Shown: positions 35,677 through 45,947 of the stretch, in pieces
Layout: each line of letters starts with the position of its first letter
Position numbering within the stretch: position 1 is the first letter of the stretch
Assembly (NCBI RefSeq): GCF_006125015.1
Contig: NZ_SZZN01000001.1
Span: 2,728,001-2,792,000, forward strand
DNA from: Roseovarius arcticus
Lineage (GTDB): Bacteria; Pseudomonadota; Alphaproteobacteria; Rhodobacterales; Rhodobacteraceae
Reading direction: 5' to 3'
DNA length: 64,000 nucleotides
Translations under genes and position numbers: made by a program
Notes under the pieces: generated by a model
The model's database searches: none
What the model saw: only the letters and a program-made list of their open reading frames with translations
Told to the model about the DNA's origin: nothing

Positions 35677-36330
35677 CTAAAGAATGAAGGCCGCGTGCTT
35701 TTCAAAGCCGGGCATCACTGGCGCACCGGCATTGAACGCAAATCGCCAAGTGATCTTACCATTTGATTTGTAGCCAATGCGAACCGCGCCCAGCGCCCCC
35801 TCCATAAAGAGACACGCGATACGCCCACCATCCTTCAACTGGTCGGTGATGACATGCGGCAAATGCTGCACGGCGCCTTCAATAGCGATGACGTCATAGG
35901 GGCCATGCTCTGGCGCGCCGCCGGCCAACGCTGCGGTGTGGACGATCACATTGTCGGCCCCGTGCTCCCTCAACAAATCCTCGGCCTCAGCGCTCATCGC
36001 CTCGTCCTCCTCCAGCGCGACAACAGCCTCGGCCATGAGCGCGATAACAGCGGCGGAATAGCCCAGCGCGCTGCCGACGTCGAGGACAAGATCATCGCCG
36101 CGAATATCCAGCGCATCCAGCATCTTGGCCAACGTGCGCGGCTCAAGCATTACCCGGCCTGCACCCAAATCGAGGTTTTCGCCCATATAGGCCGCCTCGC
36201 GCAGGGGGCGCGGTACGAACGCCTCACGCGGGACCTGCAGCATAGCGTCGATAATGGGGAATTTGGTCACATCCGACGGGCGGACTTGGGTGTCTACCAT
36301 CATAGTGCGGCGCTGTGCGTAATCGGTCAT
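35677..36330 (-). CDS. Protein-L-isoaspartate O-methyltransferase-like
   Basis: The 217-residue protein has the Pcm-like N-terminus ([31 protein letters not shown]) and the SAM-binding motif [17 protein letters not shown] with Glu in VVALEEDE. In many alphaproteobacteria this gene precedes tolC. It could repair isoaspartate, but the tolC-linked type has not been shown to and may be a divergent member. Frame is open to 36417; ATG 36330 is preferred because it gives the family start MTDYAQRR. Cytoplasmic. Confidence 0.82.
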   Translation of the reverse strand: MTDYAQRRTMMVDTQVRPSDVTKFPIIDAMLQVPREAFVPRPLREAAYMGENLDLGAGRVMLEPRTLAKMLDALDIRGDDLVLDVGSALGYSAAVIALMAEAVVALEEDEAMSAEAEDLLREHGADNVIVHTAALAGGAPEHGPYDVIAIEGAVQHLPHVITDQLKDGGRIACLFMEGALGAVRIGYKSNGKITWRFAFNAGAPVMPGFEKHAAFIL

Positions 36331-36483
36331 GGCTAAACTCGTCCGTTCAGGTGCGTTGGAACGGGTTTTGCCACAGAACATGGGCGTGAGCAACGGTGCA
36401 GTGGCCCGAGGGGCCACCCATAGATCGGCCTTGGCTGGGCCGCGCGGCCATCACTGGATCGGCGGTTTGGCGTCACCCTGATA

Positions 36484-38448
36484 TTATCCTATGGCCACGA
36501 GTGGCAACGCGTCCTCATCCCCGCTCAAAAGGTCAGCAGTCGGACCAATCGGCGTATAGCCGACCGGCGCCGAGGCAATGATCCGGCGCAGCGCGGCAAT
36601 ATCCTGCCTCTGGCAGGCCGCCAGCAGCGCATCCAGCAGCTGGTCCAGCCGGTCCGGGCCGAGGAATGTCTCACTCGCCGTCATAATGCGCGGATGCTGG
36701 GTCTGGCCCGCACTATCGCCGATCAACAGCTCCTCGAACAGCTTTTCTCCGGGGCGCAGCCCGGTAAAGCAGATCTCGATATCGCCCCTGGGCTGGGCCG
36801 CCTTCGCGCTGGGTTGGCCGATATCGGGATGCAGCGCGGGCAAGACGCGGTAAGGTGTCAGGCCCGATAGCCGCACGATGCGATCCGCCAGATCCACGAT
36901 CTTGAGCGGCTCGCCCATATCCAAGAGAAAGACATCGCCCCCGGTCGCCATTGCGCCCGCCTGAATGACCAGCTGTGCTGCCTCGGGGATTGTCATGAAA
37001 TAGCGTGTCATTTCGGGATGCGTCACTGTGATTGGGCCTCCCTGCTCGACCTGCTGGCGAAACCGGGGAATGACCGACCCCGATGAGCCGAGAACATTGC
37101 CGAAACGCACCATCGAAAAAATTGTGCCATTTTGCCTGCGCGCGGCGGCTTGGCAGACCAGCTCGGCCAGCCGCTTGGAGGCGCCCATCATGTTGGTCGG
37201 GCGTACCGCCTTGTCGGACGATATCAGAATGACCGACTCAACGCCTGAAGCTATGGCGCTGTCGGCCACTGCCTCGGTGCCGAATACGTTGTTACGCAGC
37301 CCCTCAACAACGTTCTGTTCGACCAGCGGGACGTGTTTGTACGCGGCGGCGTGGTAGATAGTCTGCACGCCGAACCGCTTTAGCGCGGCTGACAGGCGCC
37401 GTGGATTTTGCACCGACCCCATCAGCGGCACCAGCTGTACATCCAGACCCTGCGCCGTGATCGTATCGTTCAGCTCGTTATTCAGGGTATAAAGCGCCAG
37501 TTCCGACAGCTCCCACAGGATCAAAATGCGCGGCCCTTGCAGGACGATCTGGCGGCACAGCTCGGACCCGATCGATCCGCCGGCGCCAGTGACCATCACC
37601 ACCTTGCCCGCCGTGTTGCCGCGCATTAGCGGCTCCATCGGTGGAACAGGGTCGCGGCCCAGCAAATCCTCAATGGCGACGTCATGCAGATCCTCCAGCC
37701 GGGCCTTGCCCGACAGGATCGCGGACATACCGGGGATTGTCTGGACCCGCACCGGCAGCTTCTCCAGCCGCTCAACGATCGCGCGTCTTTCAGCGCGCGA
37801 TGCGCTTGGAACAGCCAGGAGCACCAACTTGACCCCGTGCATCTGCACCAGACGGGCCAGACGACTGGGATCATGGATACGGATGCCGCCCACTTCGGAA
37901 TCGTGCAGTTCGGCCGCGTCGTCAACGAATGCGACAGACACGAAATCTGCGTGCTCGCGCAGCGAGCTAAGCAATTGCCGCCCCGCGCGTCCGGCGCCAT
38001 AGATCAGCACCGGCTTGCGACCCTCAGACGCATGTCGTTGCAGTACCTCCCGCAGGGCCATGCGTAATCCGCCCAATACGCACATCGCGATAAGCAAATA
38101 GATCGGCGCGGCGCTCCATGGCAGCGGCACTTGGGTCATGTTAATCGCGCTAATCAGAACTGCCGCCGAGGCGATCACCCCGGCAAAGATCGTCATTAAC
38201 AACTGCACGGATAGATATCGGACAACCGCCCGGTAAAACCCAAGCCGCACAAAGATCAGCAGACTGACTGGCACGAATATCGCGGCGGCCGCCCAGAAGG
38301 ATGGCAGCAGCATCGCACTAGCCGCACCGCCAAGCGCAGTCGCACAAACATAGCTAAGCAGCAGCAAACCAGCGTCAGCCGCCAGCTGCAGCAAACGCTT
38401 GTGGCTGCGTTTTAGGCTCAGAAGGTGATTTAGGGCGCCGTTCAGCAT
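36484..38448 (-). CDS. Nucleotide-sugar 4,6-dehydratase, CapD/WbpM/FlaA1 type
   Basis: A 654-residue protein: four N-terminal membrane helices (residues 20-130), a CoA-binding-like domain with VLIYGAGRAGRQLL (148-161), then an SDR catalytic domain with GxxGxxG as TGAGGSIGSEL (287-297). The usual SDR Tyr is replaced by Met: MMGASK with Met421 and Lys425, after SSDK (410-413), as in WbpM/PglF. It dehydrates UDP-GlcNAc-type sugars for glycan or capsule precursors. It may feed the capsule genes at 25.8-30.3 kb. It is transcribed alone. Confidence 0.9.
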   Translation of the reverse strand: MLNGALNHLLSLKRSHKRLLQLAADAGLLLLSYVCATALGGAASAMLLPSFWAAAAIFVPVSLLIFVRLGFYRAVVRYLSVQLLMTIFAGVIASAAVLISAINMTQVPLPWSAAPIYLLIAMCVLGGLRMALREVLQRHASEGRKPVLIYGAGRAGRQLLSSLREHADFVSVAFVDDAAELHDSEVGGIRIHDPSRLARLVQMHGVKLVLLAVPSASRAERRAIVERLEKLPVRVQTIPGMSAILSGKARLEDLHDVAIEDLLGRDPVPPMEPLMRGNTAGKVVMVTGAGGSIGSELCRQIVLQGPRILILWELSELALYTLNNELNDTITAQGLDVQLVPLMGSVQNPRRLSAALKRFGVQTIYHAAAYKHVPLVEQNVVEGLRNNVFGTEAVADSAIASGVESVILISSDKAVRPTNMMGASKRLAELVCQAAARRQNGTIFSMVRFGNVLGSSGSVIPRFRQQVEQGGPITVTHPEMTRYFMTIPEAAQLVIQAGAMATGGDVFLLDMGEPLKIVDLADRIVRLSGLTPYRVLPALHPDIGQPSAKAAQPRGDIEICFTGLRPGEKLFEELLIGDSAGQTQHPRIMTASETFLGPDRLDQLLDALLAACQRQDIAALRRIIASAPVGYTPIGPTADLLSGDEDALPLVAIG

Positions 38449-38756
38449 TCGGGCGTGCTTTCCTCAGCTTGGCGCATGGACTCCATGTTCGTTAGTATTT
38501 GCGTCATTTGGGTTATTTTCGCAACCCCTGCGTGTATTTGCTAGCGCAATTTCGCGCTAAGTGCAGCAAGGTATATGGAGGCAGATACTGCTGCGCAGGT
38601 GCGCGCCGCGTGGGTCAGTACCGCCTAGGGCGGGCTGGCCAGCAAATATCCCGTCCGCGCCCACCGGCGATAATCCCCACGCGGCGCGCGGACCCGCTTT
38701 TGCCTGCGCGCGCAATCCACTATGCTGAGGCAAAACTCAAACAAAACGAGGCAGGC
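38449..38756. other. Divergent promoter region, no supported gene
   Basis: About 308 bp separate the divergent dehydratase and transglycosylase genes. The reading frame of the transglycosylase extends back to 38499, but the extension lacks homology and an ATG, so it is not used. The AT-richer part near 38480-38560 may hold promoters. No RNA or repeat was found. Confidence 0.5.
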
Positions 38757-39929
38757 ATGAGCGGTAATCCAAGATTAACACGGCGACACTTTGGCATAGG
38801 ATTGGCGGCACTGGGCGTGTCGGCCTGCGGCGATATGCGCGGCGGCGTGATGGCCGGTGCATCCGAGGCCAGCGGGCCTGCCCCGCTTGCGGACGATCTA
38901 CGTCCTACCGCGAACAGTGCTTATGACGCGTGGGTCAACTCATTTCGCGCCCGCGCGGGTGGATACGGCATTTCCGATAGCACGCTGAGCGCTGGCTTTC
39001 GCGGCGCGGGGTACCTGCCCGGCGTGGTCAAGCGGGATCGCAACCAGACCGAATTCACCCGCACGCTGGAGGATTACCTGTCTATCGCCGCCTCTGACGA
39101 ACGGATTGCCAAGGGCCGCGCGGCCTTCGCGCGCCATCGCACGACGTTGAGCGCGCTGGAGGCCCGCTATGGTGTCGACGCCCAAATCATCGCCGCGATC
39201 TGGGGGCTCGAGAGCTTCTATGGTGAGCGGCGCGGAAACGTGCCGGTCATCTCGGCCACCTCGACACTGGCCTTTGACGGGAGGCGCGGCGCATTTTTCG
39301 AAAAGCAGTTGGTTGCGGCGCTGAAGATAATTCAGAACGGCGACATTGACGCCCCCCGCATGCTGGGCAGCTGGGCGGGCGCGATGGGTCACACGCAATT
39401 CATTCCGACCTCGTACGAGTTGTTTGCAGTCGACTTCACCGGCGACGGGCGGCGCGATATCTGGTCCGAAGATCCCAGTGACGCGCTTGCTTCGACCGCG
39501 GCGTATCTGGCGAAAAGCGGCTGGACGCGCGGCACAAAATGGGGCCGCGAACTTGCCCCCGGCGAGGCCGCAAGTGGCACCGTGATCCAGCCACAGGCAG
39601 GCGGTCCGCGCTTTGCCGTGACCGGAAATTTTCGCGCGATCAAGCGCTACAATAACTCCGATGCGTATGCGATTGGCGTCGGACACCTGTCCGACCGGAT
39701 TGGCGGCGCAGGACCGCTGAAGGGCGATTTCCCGCCTGATGCAACCGGCCTGACGAAAAAGGACCGTATCGCGCTGCAGACCAAGCTGACGGCAAGGGGC
39801 TTTGACACAGACGGCACCGATGGCGTCATCGGCCCGAATACGCGGGCCGCGATTAGCGCATATCAGCGCAGTCAGGGCCTACCCGCCAATGGCGAGCCAT
39901 CGGCGGATCTGCTGCGTAGTTTGCGCTGA
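38757..39929 (+). CDS. MltB-like lytic murein transglycosylase with PG-binding domain
   Basis: From ATG 38757 the product has 390 residues. It starts with RRHFGIGLAALGVSACGD, a twin-arginine-like signal with a lipobox-like SAC, so it is probably a lipoprotein. The catalytic domain (about 75-330) carries the Glu in IWGLESFYGERRG and the typical GAMGHTQFIPTSYE. A peptidoglycan-binding domain (about 335-388, LQTKLTARGFDTDG) closes the protein. It cleaves glycan strands forming 1,6-anhydromuramic ends in the periplasm. The gene is convergent to a proline-rich ORF eight bases away. Confidence 0.9.
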   Translation: MSGNPRLTRRHFGIGLAALGVSACGDMRGGVMAGASEASGPAPLADDLRPTANSAYDAWVNSFRARAGGYGISDSTLSAGFRGAGYLPGVVKRDRNQTEFTRTLEDYLSIAASDERIAKGRAAFARHRTTLSALEARYGVDAQIIAAIWGLESFYGERRGNVPVISATSTLAFDGRRGAFFEKQLVAALKIIQNGDIDAPRMLGSWAGAMGHTQFIPTSYELFAVDFTGDGRRDIWSEDPSDALASTAAYLAKSGWTRGTKWGRELAPGEAASGTVIQPQAGGPRFAVTGNFRAIKRYNNSDAYAIGVGHLSDRIGGAGPLKGDFPPDATGLTKKDRIALQTKLTARGFDTDGTDGVIGPNTRAAISAYQRSQGLPANGEPSADLLRSLR

Positions 39930-39936
39930 TGATTTC

Positions 39937-40239
39937 CTAACGACAACCGCGGGCGGCGGGCAGCGCAGGGGCGCGCCGCCGCGCCCTAAAATTACGCATA
40001 CCTGGTACCTCGCGCGGTGGTTGCGGGGGCACCTCGTTTGGCGAATTATTCGGCATTTCACTGGGCGGCTGCGGTACACCTTCGGGCGGCAGGTCGTTCG
40101 GCATCTCCTTGGGCGGGTTTGGCACACCCTCTGGCGGGAGATCATTCGGCACCTCCGTAGGCGGCGGGGCCGGATCAGGCATTCCCGGGTTCTTGGGCCC
40201 CGGATTTGTAGGGTCGGGATTATTGACTGCAACGGGCAT
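39937..40239 (-). CDS. Proline-rich repeat protein, hypothetical
   Basis: A 100-residue frame with three copies of a 16-residue repeat (residues 29-44, 45-60, 61-76) of the form E-V/M-PNDLPPEGVPNPP plus a truncated fourth (77-80). About 30 percent is proline. ATG 40239 has AAGGAGG about 7 bp upstream, a strong ribosome site. The C-terminal 20 residues are arginine-rich. No signal peptide or domain is recognisable. Such proteins depend on EF-P for translation of proline runs. Expression is plausible; function unknown. Confidence 0.5.
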   Translation of the reverse strand: MPVAVNNPDPTNPGPKNPGMPDPAPPPTEVPNDLPPEGVPNPPKEMPNDLPPEGVPQPPSEMPNNSPNEVPPQPPREVPGMRNFRARRRAPALPAARGCR

Positions 40240-40411
40240 GAGTGCCTCCTTGACAAGGGGTGTCTAGACCAGTCGCGCCGGACAATCAGATCCAGCGGGC
40301 TGCGCTATTAAAACTCAATTTCGCGCCTGCGGTTCCCCGGCAGCCTATGAATGGGCGGAACCCTGCGGGCCTAAAATCCGTTGCGTCACTACCTTGGTGG
40401 AAACGACGCCC

Positions 40412-41386
40412 ATGACCAGCCTGCCGCCCTCTTTGCGATACTACCCTGACGACCGTCCCGGTATCCGGCGCGAGAGGCGCGGGCGTGGATTCTCCTACGT
40501 TTCGGCGGACGGCACGCGAATTTCCGCAAAGGCCGAGCGCGCGCGGATTGATGCATTGGCCGTGCCTCCCGCATGGGAGGGGGTCTGGATATCACCTCTG
40601 GGAAACAGCCACCTTTTAGCCACCGGGCAGGACGCCCGCGCGCGCAAGCAGTATCGCTATCATCCTGATTGGACTGCGCTACAGGCCGAAAACAAATTCT
40701 CGACGCTGCCGGATTTTGCCGCCGCCCTGCCCGCTATCCGCCGCAAAATGCGCCGCGATCTGGCAAAGGAGCCCGGCGAGGAGGCGTTCGCCATCGCCGC
40801 CGGAATTGCGATGATCGACAGATTATCCTTGCGCGTTGGAAACCCAGAATACACGCGCGAAAACGGCACTTACGGTGCGCTAACGCTAACCGGTCGCCAT
40901 GTGCGCCTAAAGGACGGGCGCCTGCATATTTCTTATGTCGGCAAGGGCGGCAAACGCGTGCGACGCCAATTGTCTGATTCGCGCCTGATGAAGGCGCTGG
41001 AACGTATTCGCGACCTGCCCGGCGCGGACCTGCTGACGTGGGTGGATGATAGCGGCACAGTGCGCAATGTATCCTCTGCCGGTCTCAATGCCTATCTGTC
41101 CGACGCGAGCGGGATGGAGGGGCTGACGGCCAAAACCTTTCGCACATGGGCAGGGACGGTCGCGGCATTTTCCGTGGCCGAAAAGACCGATACTCCGACC
41201 ATCACCGCCATGGCCGAGGCCGCCGCCGAGCGGCTACACAATACTCCTGCTATTGCGCGAAACAGCTATATCCACCCTCTGGTGTTGGACTTGGCAAAAT
41301 CGCCCAAGCATGCGCTACCCCAACCCAGCGGAACCCGCGAATTGAGCGTAACCGAGCAACGGCTGCAAGCGTATCTGGAAAAATAG
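40412..41386 (+). CDS. DNA topoisomerase IB (poxvirus-like)
   Basis: The 324-residue protein is a bacterial type IB topoisomerase: N-terminal domain with GRGFSYVSADG and WISPLGNSHLLATG, QYRYHP segment, then a catalytic domain with SLRVGNPEYTRENGTYGALTL, KTFRTWAGT (catalytic Arg), and the active-site tyrosine in ARNSYIHP. It relaxes supercoils through a 3'-phosphotyrosine link. The frame opens at GTG 40394; ATG 40412 is the more usual start. Present in many alphaproteobacteria as an accessory enzyme. Confidence 0.92.
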   Translation: MTSLPPSLRYYPDDRPGIRRERRGRGFSYVSADGTRISAKAERARIDALAVPPAWEGVWISPLGNSHLLATGQDARARKQYRYHPDWTALQAENKFSTLPDFAAALPAIRRKMRRDLAKEPGEEAFAIAAGIAMIDRLSLRVGNPEYTRENGTYGALTLTGRHVRLKDGRLHISYVGKGGKRVRRQLSDSRLMKALERIRDLPGADLLTWVDDSGTVRNVSSAGLNAYLSDASGMEGLTAKTFRTWAGTVAAFSVAEKTDTPTITAMAEAAAERLHNTPAIARNSYIHPLVLDLAKSPKHALPQPSGTRELSVTEQRLQAYLEK

Positions 41387-41426
41387 AATTCGTTTCTCGC
41401 GACTAAGCGCCGAGAAGAGACCTGAA

Positions 41427-41500
41427 TGGAGGCGAGTACCGGAATCGAACCGGTGTACACGGATTTGCAATCCGTTACGTAACCACTCCGCCAACTCGCC
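41427..41500 (-). tRNA. tRNA-Cys (GCA)
   Basis: A 74-nt cloverleaf on the minus strand. Acceptor arms GGCGAGT / ACTCGCC pair fully; the anticodon stem ACGGA / TCCGT holds the loop TTGCAAA with anticodon GCA; the T arm CCGGTTCGATTCCGG is canonical; discriminator U and CCA are encoded at the 3' end (41427-41429). It is flanked by topoisomerase IB and dacB. No integrase or att repeat is seen next to it. Confidence 0.97.
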
Positions 41501-41603
41501 TGCCTTTGTGGTGGCATACGATTAGTGGATGGCGCGAGGCGGTGCAAGAGTGGTTTGCGGCAATCGCCGCATCGGAGGCGGCGAGTGTATGTCAGCCCAA
41601 GCC

Positions 41604-43088
41604 TTATCCGCCGTAGGCTGCATCCCAGCGATCGATTAGGGCTTGCTGCAACCCTTTGGCGCGCCTGTTCCAAGACGCGGCGCCGGGTGGGCGGTCATCG
41701 GTCGCGCCTGCCAGCCCTTCGCGCCGAACGGGATCGTGGGCAAATATCGCAAAGGCCAGTGGGCGGCCCGATGGCCCGGTGGCGTAGCCCGCCAGTGCGC
41801 TGACGAAATGCAGCGTTCCGGTCTTGGCCTCGACGTGGATGGGATACGCGTCGTCGAAATTACCGCTGGCGCCGCGCATGCGAAACGCCTTGAGCATGGG
41901 ATGCAACGCGGCATTGCGCCGGGCAATGGTCAGGACCCGCGCCAGCGCAACTGGGCTGACCCGCGAGGCCGAACCAAGACCCGAGTGATCCACCAGATCC
42001 GCGCCCTCAAGCCCCAGATCGCCGCGCGCCCATGCCGTCATTTCGCGCGCCGATGCGGCCAGTGACGTCGCGCTGCCAGTGCGCGCCAGCGTGGCAGTCA
42101 TCCCCACTAGCTCGGCGGTCAGGTTGTTAGAATACTTCAACATCCCCTTCAGGATATCAGGCAACGGCTCGCTTAGGTGGCTCACCAGCGTGTCACCTGC
42201 AGGCGCATCCTGCTGCACCTTGGCCGCGCCCAGCGTGATGCCATGGCTGCGCGCGAGGCTTGCAAACACCTCTCCGGCATAGATCGCTGGGCGGCGCACG
42301 GGCAACCAGCGGCTGCCGGATTTGCCCAGCGCCGCGCGCGCAACGGTCCATTGGTCGTAATCACCCCCGTCGGTATAGGTATAAAGCGGGCTGTTGCGAT
42401 CAGAGATGCTCATACGCGCGACCCGCACATCGGGTCTGTAATTGGCCGAGCGGGCGTCCATCGTAACGGTATAGCCATCCGTGGCGCGGACCCATTGAAA
42501 ATGCACACGGTTGAAATTCAGGTTGAGGCCCGACACGGCAGGATTATAGCCCACCTGATCGGGCTGGGCCGCGTCAATGACACGCGCATAAGGAAGCGCG
42601 CCGCCATAGACGCGAAAATCGCCGGTGATGCCACGCACGCCTGCCGCCTTGAGATTTGCGGCCATGGTGGCCAGCGCGTCGGTATCCAAAAGCGGATCGC
42701 CGCCGCCGACCAGTATCAGATCGCCCTGAATTTCGCCGTCCTTCACCGGCCCCGTTGCGACCAGCCGGGTGCGAAACCGATAGGTCGGCCCCAGCGCGTC
42801 CAGAGCGTAAAGGGCCGTAATCGCCTTGGTCACGCTAGCTGGCGGAAATCCGTCGGCACCGCCGCCCTCCTCCAGAACGTTACCTGTGGTCATGTCAATC
42901 ACCGCATAACCGACGCGTCCGTCCAGCCGGGCGGCCGCGATCAGATCGGCGGCATCCGGGGGCTGCCCCAGCTTTTGAGGGCGCATCTGCGGGCGCAGGG
43001 ATACGGCGGGGGCGCCCGCATGGGCACCCACGGCGAGCGCCGATAAGGCACCGCTTAGGAAAAGGCGTCGCGTTGGGCCAGCAGACAT
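41604..43088 (-). CDS. dacB: D-alanyl-D-alanine carboxypeptidase/endopeptidase (PBP4, DacB)
   Basis: The 494-residue product begins RRLFLSGALSALAVGAHAGAP, a signal sequence with a twin-arginine start. The serine-peptidase motifs of class C penicillin-binding proteins are visible: SxxK as PPASVTK, SxN as KYSNNLTAE, and KTG as EAKTGTLHF. It trims D-Ala-D-Ala and cleaves cross-links in the periplasm. Frame opens at 43124 but ATG 43088 is preferred. It is followed by tRNA-Cys and preceded by nadD with a gap of 93 bp. Confidence 0.93.
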   Translation of the reverse strand: MSAGPTRRLFLSGALSALAVGAHAGAPAVSLRPQMRPQKLGQPPDAADLIAAARLDGRVGYAVIDMTTGNVLEEGGGADGFPPASVTKAITALYALDALGPTYRFRTRLVATGPVKDGEIQGDLILVGGGDPLLDTDALATMAANLKAAGVRGITGDFRVYGGALPYARVIDAAQPDQVGYNPAVSGLNLNFNRVHFQWVRATDGYTVTMDARSANYRPDVRVARMSISDRNSPLYTYTDGGDYDQWTVARAALGKSGSRWLPVRRPAIYAGEVFASLARSHGITLGAAKVQQDAPAGDTLVSHLSEPLPDILKGMLKYSNNLTAELVGMTATLARTGSATSLAASAREMTAWARGDLGLEGADLVDHSGLGSASRVSPVALARVLTIARRNAALHPMLKAFRMRGASGNFDDAYPIHVEAKTGTLHFVSALAGYATGPSGRPLAFAIFAHDPVRREGLAGATDDRPPGAASWNRRAKGLQQALIDRWDAAYGG

Positions 43089-43181
43089 GGCGCGGATTAA
43101 AGCGCAGAGGGGCGCTGCCCGCAATCGCGTTCTGCTGCGCGGCGCCTCACGCTTTCGTGCGATGGCCGCAGATACCGCATC

Positions 43182-43793
43182 CTACCAGCTCCCCGACGCG
43201 CGCAGGTGGGTCGACGACAGCGACAACATGGGCACGTTTGCAAAACACCAGGCAGGCGCCTGCATCCGCCCCAGATTGCGCGCCTCCCCAAGCGGCACGC
43301 GCGCACGTTCATAGACGCGCGCCGCGACCGACGCACGCGCCGCCAGCCGCGCACCGGGGCGTGCCAGAATTCCGACGGGTACGCTCTCCATGATCTCGCG
43401 CCAATCCTGCCATTGATGAAATTGCACCATGTTATCGGCGCCCATAAGCCAGACGAAATTCACCCCCGGACACGCAGCGCGCAGTACGGCCAGCGTGCGG
43501 GCCGTATAGCGCGCGCCAATTTGTGCCTCGACATCGCTGATATGAACGCGCGGGTGCTGCATGATCGCGCGCGCCGCGTCCATCCGCCGCTCCAGCGGGG
43601 CCGGGCCGTGCGCCTTCAGCGGGTTTCCAGGACTGACCAGCCACCATACGGCATCCAGACCAAAGAGCTTGAGCGCCTCGCGTGTGATATGCACATGCCC
43701 CGCGTGCGGTGGATCAAACGATCCGCCCAAAAGGCCAATTGATCGGCCCGGTCGCGACAAAGGCAGGCGCAACGGGCCGCCGGTAGGGATCAT
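43182..43793 (-). CDS. nadD: Nicotinate-nucleotide adenylyltransferase
   Basis: The 203-residue product has the nucleotidyltransferase motif [17 protein letters not shown], and [17 protein letters not shown] and [11 protein letters not shown], as in NadD. It forms deamido-NAD from nicotinate mononucleotide and ATP. TTG 43802 opens the frame; ATG 43793 is chosen and sits 11 bp after AGGAGA. In many alphaproteobacteria nadD neighbours rsfS and proA; here it is beside dacB. Confidence 0.93.
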   Translation of the reverse strand: MIPTGGPLRLPLSRPGRSIGLLGGSFDPPHAGHVHITREALKLFGLDAVWWLVSPGNPLKAHGPAPLERRMDAARAIMQHPRVHISDVEAQIGARYTARTLAVLRAACPGVNFVWLMGADNMVQFHQWQDWREIMESVPVGILARPGARLAARASVAARVYERARVPLGEARNLGRMQAPAWCFANVPMLSLSSTHLRASGSW

Positions 43794-43989
43794 GGCCTGC
43801 AATTCTCCTAAAATTCGTTGATTTTTCTAAACACAAAGCTGGGCGAAGGCCACCCGATATTAAGAGCGTTGCGTGATGGTTGTCGCTTGAACGGGCGCAA
43901 GAACGGGTGAGTGGGTGACGCGCGAGACATCGCATGTAGGAAGAGACGGCAGAGGCCGCGCGTGCGCGCAGTCGGGGCTGCGCCTGAGC

Positions 43990-45865
43990 ATGCCTGACGC
44001 GTTGCAGGCAGCGGCCGACCTGAGTGATCCCGTCGGCGCGTGGCTGGCCGGCCTCATTCTGGATCATGCGCGTGATGGTATCGTGCTGCTGGATATTCGG
44101 GGCCGCGTCCTGTGGATGAACCCCGCGATCCAGCGCATGATGGGCTGGACACTGGATGAGGCGCGCGGACGCAATCCGGCCGAGCTGATCACTCCGCCCG
44201 CCACACGCCCCAGCCCAGAGGAGCTGGAGAATTTCCGCTACCAGACTGGCAGCTCAATCTTTGGCAAGTATCGCGTGACGCGGCATATGCGGCGCGACGG
44301 CACCCTTTTCTGGAATCAGCAGAGCCATGCGCTGATTGATCTGGGGCCAGACGACGCGCAAAAGATGGTGGTCGTCACCTGCCGCGATATCTCCGATCAG
44401 GTGCGCGTGCAGTCTGCCCTGCAGGAGGTCAAAGATGATCTGGAATATGCCGCCCATCATGACGATCTGACCGGCGTCGGCAATCGCAAGGAACTCTCGC
44501 GGTTTTTGGCCTCGGACGCGGCCCGTGCCAGCCTGGAATGCGGCGTAATGGGCGTGCTGCAACTGGATCTGGACAAGTTCAAGGCTATTAACGACACGCT
44601 CGGCCATGCCGCTGGGGATGCTGTGCTACGCCACGTCGCCGCCGCACTCATCGGCACGGTTGAGGAAGGCGATCTGGTTTGCCGTATGGGGGGCGACGAA
44701 TTTCTGCTAATATGCCTCGACGCTGGCGACCCGGCCCGCCTGATGCGCCGCGCCAAGGACGTGTTAGCCGCCGCAGCCCGCCCCCTCACGTGGAAGGACC
44801 ACGCTGCTTCCGGGGGTATCGGTTGGCGCCTCGATGCCCGGTACAGGCGCCGAGGCTGGCAAACCGGACGGCGAGGCCTTGATGCGGCAGGCCGATCAGG
44901 CCCTTTATAGCGCCAAAGAGGCCGGGCGCGGACGTGCCGTACTCTACACAGCCGCCTTGGGCCGCCGCCACCGCGCCGAGCAGGATCTGAGCCGCGATTT
45001 GCTGGTTGCCGTTGAGCAGCGTCAGTTCTGCGTGCATCTGCAGCCTATCCTGCATATCGGCGAGGGCCGCGTCAGCGGCTGTGAGGCGTTGCTGCGCTGG
45101 AGCCATCCCATGCGTGGCCTCTTGGCACCCGGTGCCTTTCTTGCTGCCGCCGAACAGGCCGGGCTGCTAAGTGAGATCGACTACCTCGCCATGAATGCCG
45201 CGTTAGATGCATTGGCTACGCTACGCACCAAGGGCTTTGCGAATCTGAGCATGTCCCTGAACGTGTCCAGCTCGATTCTGTCGGATGCCGATTATCCCGC
45301 ACTGCTGGACTGGGCGCTGCAATCGCGCGACCTGCCGCCAGACGCGATCTGCATCGAGATCCTGGAGACCACGATCATGGATCGGGGCGAGCTGGATGTG
45401 ACCTCTGCCGTCACACGCCTGCGCGCACTGGGCGTGCGCGTCGCGCTGGACGATTTCGGCACCGGCTATGCCGGGTTGGCGCACATGTCTGCGGTTGAAA
45501 TAGACGCGATCAAGTTGGACCGCGGCCTGATCTGCCGTCTGCAAACTGATGCGCGCGCACGGGTCATCACCCGCTCAGTCATCCGGCTGTGCGCCCTGTT
45601 GGGGGTCGATGTGATTGCCGCCGGGATCGAAACTCAGGACCAGCTTGATATCCTCCGCAGCGCGAATTGCCCGCTAGCACAGGGATATGGCCTAGCGCGC
45701 CCTATGCCCCTGCCAGACCTTTGCGAATGGCTACGCGCCCATACACCATTTCCTACGCCGATCAGGATATGCGACGTGCCCGCAGCCCAACAGATGCCTC
45801 CAGACAAGTCGTCCCCCGGCGGCGCTGCGGACGCCAATGACGAATGGCGCGATACATCCGTTTGA
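43990..45865 (+). pseudogene. PAS-GGDEF-EAL cyclic di-GMP protein with one-base frameshift
   Basis: Two overlapping frames encode one protein. The first (ATG 43990) has a PAS domain (DGIVLLDIRGRVLWMNPA) and a GGDEF domain with the intact motif RMGGDEFLL; the second continues with the end of GGDEF (MRQADQALYSAKEAG) and a full EAL domain: GCEALLRW, EILETTI, LDDFGTGYAG, IKLDRGLI and AAGIETQDQ. Removing one G from the run of five at 44812-44816 restores a continuous frame (ASGVSVGASMPG). So this is a diguanylate cyclase/phosphodiesterase with a frameshift in a homopolymer. It could be a sequencing error, phase variation or true loss. Full length would be about 625 residues, sensing through PAS. 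Confidence 0.85.
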
Positions 45866-45947
45866 ATTCGCCACTCAGCGCGGTTACATGACAGTCGAAC
45901 GCAGCGCCGGGGGCGCATCCGCCCGTCCTTAAGGAAAGAGTACCGTC

